Positions 14,193 through 14,847 of a DNA stretch of 14,847 nt are shown here, one piece after another; positions within the stretch are counted from its first letter, which is position 1, and each line of letters opens with the position of its first letter. Origin of the DNA: an uncultured Rhodanobacteraceae bacterium (GTDB lineage Bacteria; Pseudomonadota; Gammaproteobacteria; Xanthomonadales; SZUA-5); the NCBI GenBank assembly GCA_937928755.1, contig CALEZI010000165.1, positions 1 to 14,847 of the forward strand, written 5' to 3'. The position numbers and the translations under genes were made by a program. A model generated the notes under the pieces. It did not search any database, was not told where the DNA came from, and saw only the letters and a list, made by a program, of their open reading frames with translations.

Positions 14193-14270
14193 CGCAGGTC
14201 ACGTTGGTCGCGTAGTTACGCGACATCGGATACTGTCACGCAGGCCGTGTTGCGACCAACGTGACCTACG
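14193..14270. repeat. Inverted repeat between sdhB and sdhE
   Basis: AGGTCACGTTGGTCGC at 14196-14211 is perfectly inverted at 14252-14267. With one mismatch the arms reach 19 bases (14193-14211 and 14252-14270), enclosing a 40-base loop. It begins 9 bases before the sdhE ATG and ends 10 bases after the sdhB stop, so it fills the gap. No T-run follows on the minus strand. It resembles a REP/MITE-type element. As RNA it could stabilise the sdh message or separate sdhB from sdhE expression. Confidence 0.8.
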
Positions 14271-14280
14271 TCCGAGGAAC

Positions 14281-14847
14281 TCAGACCGAACGCCGCATCA
14301 ACATCGCCTTCTTGATCTCGGCGATCGCCTTGGCCGGATTCAGGCCTTTCGGGCAGGTCTTGGTGCAATTCATGATCGTGTGGCAGCGATACAGCCGGAA
14401 TGGATCTTCCAGATCATCCAGGCGCGTGCCGGTGTCTTCGTCGCGGCTGTCGACGATCCAGCGGTAGGCCTGCAGCAGGATCGCCGGGCCGAGGTAACGG
14501 TCGCCGTTCCACCAATAGCTCGGGCACGAGGTGCTGCAGCAGGCGCACAGGATGCACTCGTACAGGCCGTCGAGCAGTTTGCGGTCGGCCGGCGACTGCA
14601 GGCGTTCCTTGTCCGGCGGCGGCGAGGACTGGGTGCGGATCCACGGCTTGATCGACGCGTACTGCGCGTAGAAGGTGGTCATGTCCGGCACCAGGTCCTT
14701 GACCACCGCCATGTGCGGCAGCGGGTAGATCTTCACCTCACCGGAGACGTCGGCGATCGCCTTGGTGCAGGCCAGCGTGTTGGTGCCATCGATGTTCATC
14801 GCGCACGAACCGCAGATGCCCTCGCGGCAGGAGCGGCGGAAGGTCAG
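14281..14847 (-). CDS. sdhB: Succinate dehydrogenase iron-sulfur subunit SdhB, partial
   Basis: This is the C-terminal 188 residues of SdhB. The N-terminus lies beyond the right edge, and the frame is open through base 14847. SdhB carries electrons from SdhA to the membrane quinone site in complex II. The visible start, FRRSCREGICGSC followed by LACTKA, is the [2Fe-2S] ligand region. CILCACCSTSCP then holds ligands for the [4Fe-4S] cluster, and CHTIMNCTKTCP supplies the [3Fe-4S] and remaining ligands. SYWWN after the second motif is also typical of SdhB. All cluster Cys in the visible part are present. An internal ATG at 14799 is not the start, because the 2Fe-2S ligands precede it. sdhC, sdhD and sdhA are expected just outside the window. 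Confidence 0.97.
   Translation of the reverse strand: MTFRRSCREGICGSCAMNIDGTNTLACTKAIADVSGEVKIYPLPHMAVVKDLVPDMTTFYAQYASIKPWIRTQSSPPPDKERLQSPADRKLLDGLYECILCACCSTSCPSYWWNGDRYLGPAILLQAYRWIVDSRDEDTGTRLDDLEDPFRLYRCHTIMNCTKTCPKGLNPAKAIAEIKKAMLMRRSV

Overview
The window looks like the end of a contig from a high-GC gammaproteobacterium of the Xanthomonadales (Lysobacterales), most likely Rhodanobacteraceae- or Lysobacteraceae-like. I infer this from the conserved gene order sdhB-sdhE-ygfX-lolC-lolD-comEC-exbB-exbD-msbA-lpxK, the REP-like repeats and the strong GC3 bias. That bias also produces many long antisense open frames, which I treat as shadows. The contig runs into untrimmed Illumina Nextera adapter at its left edge: bases 1-47 are P7 tail, an i7 index, and the read-2 adapter with Tn5 mosaic end. 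They are not genomic.

Bases 48-709 hold no convincing gene. They contain a REP-like inverted repeat (162-249) and two tandem 147-bp units (274-567), each able to fold into a long hairpin. Two plus-strand genes for secreted proteins follow. The first (710-2281) encodes a parallel beta-helix protein with a choice-of-anchor-Q-like C-terminal region. The second (2420-5224) encodes a zinc metalloprotease whose HExxHxxGF, distant SHW and Met layout resembles leishmanolysin (M8). It is followed by an Ig-like region and two 190-residue repeats. Both proteins end at the stop codon in a similar tail, L-[LF]-x-[DN]-G-[FY]-E, which is the most interesting signal here.

From 5205 to the right edge everything is on the minus strand and forms a tightly packed cell-envelope and housekeeping block. 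In transcription order it runs: sdhB (partial, cut by the window edge), sdhE (flavinylation factor), ygfX (CptA-like membrane protein), lolC and lolD (lipoprotein release), comEC (DNA uptake channel), exbB and exbD (proton-driven motor), msbA (lipid A flippase) and lpxK (lipid A 4'-kinase). Start and stop codons overlap at sdhE/ygfX, ygfX/lolC, lolC/lolD, exbB/exbD and exbD/msbA. lpxK starts 4 bases after the msbA stop. lolD and comEC are separated by 110 bp, comEC and exbB by 116 bp, and sdhB and sdhE by a 96-bp gap holding a strong inverted repeat. lpxK ends convergently, overlapping the end of the metalloprotease gene by 20 bp.

Functionally the block combines lipid A synthesis and flipping, lipoprotein trafficking, an energy-transducing motor, DNA uptake and succinate dehydrogenase maturation. 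The left part is accessory: two probable exoproteins plus mobile-type repeats at an assembly break.
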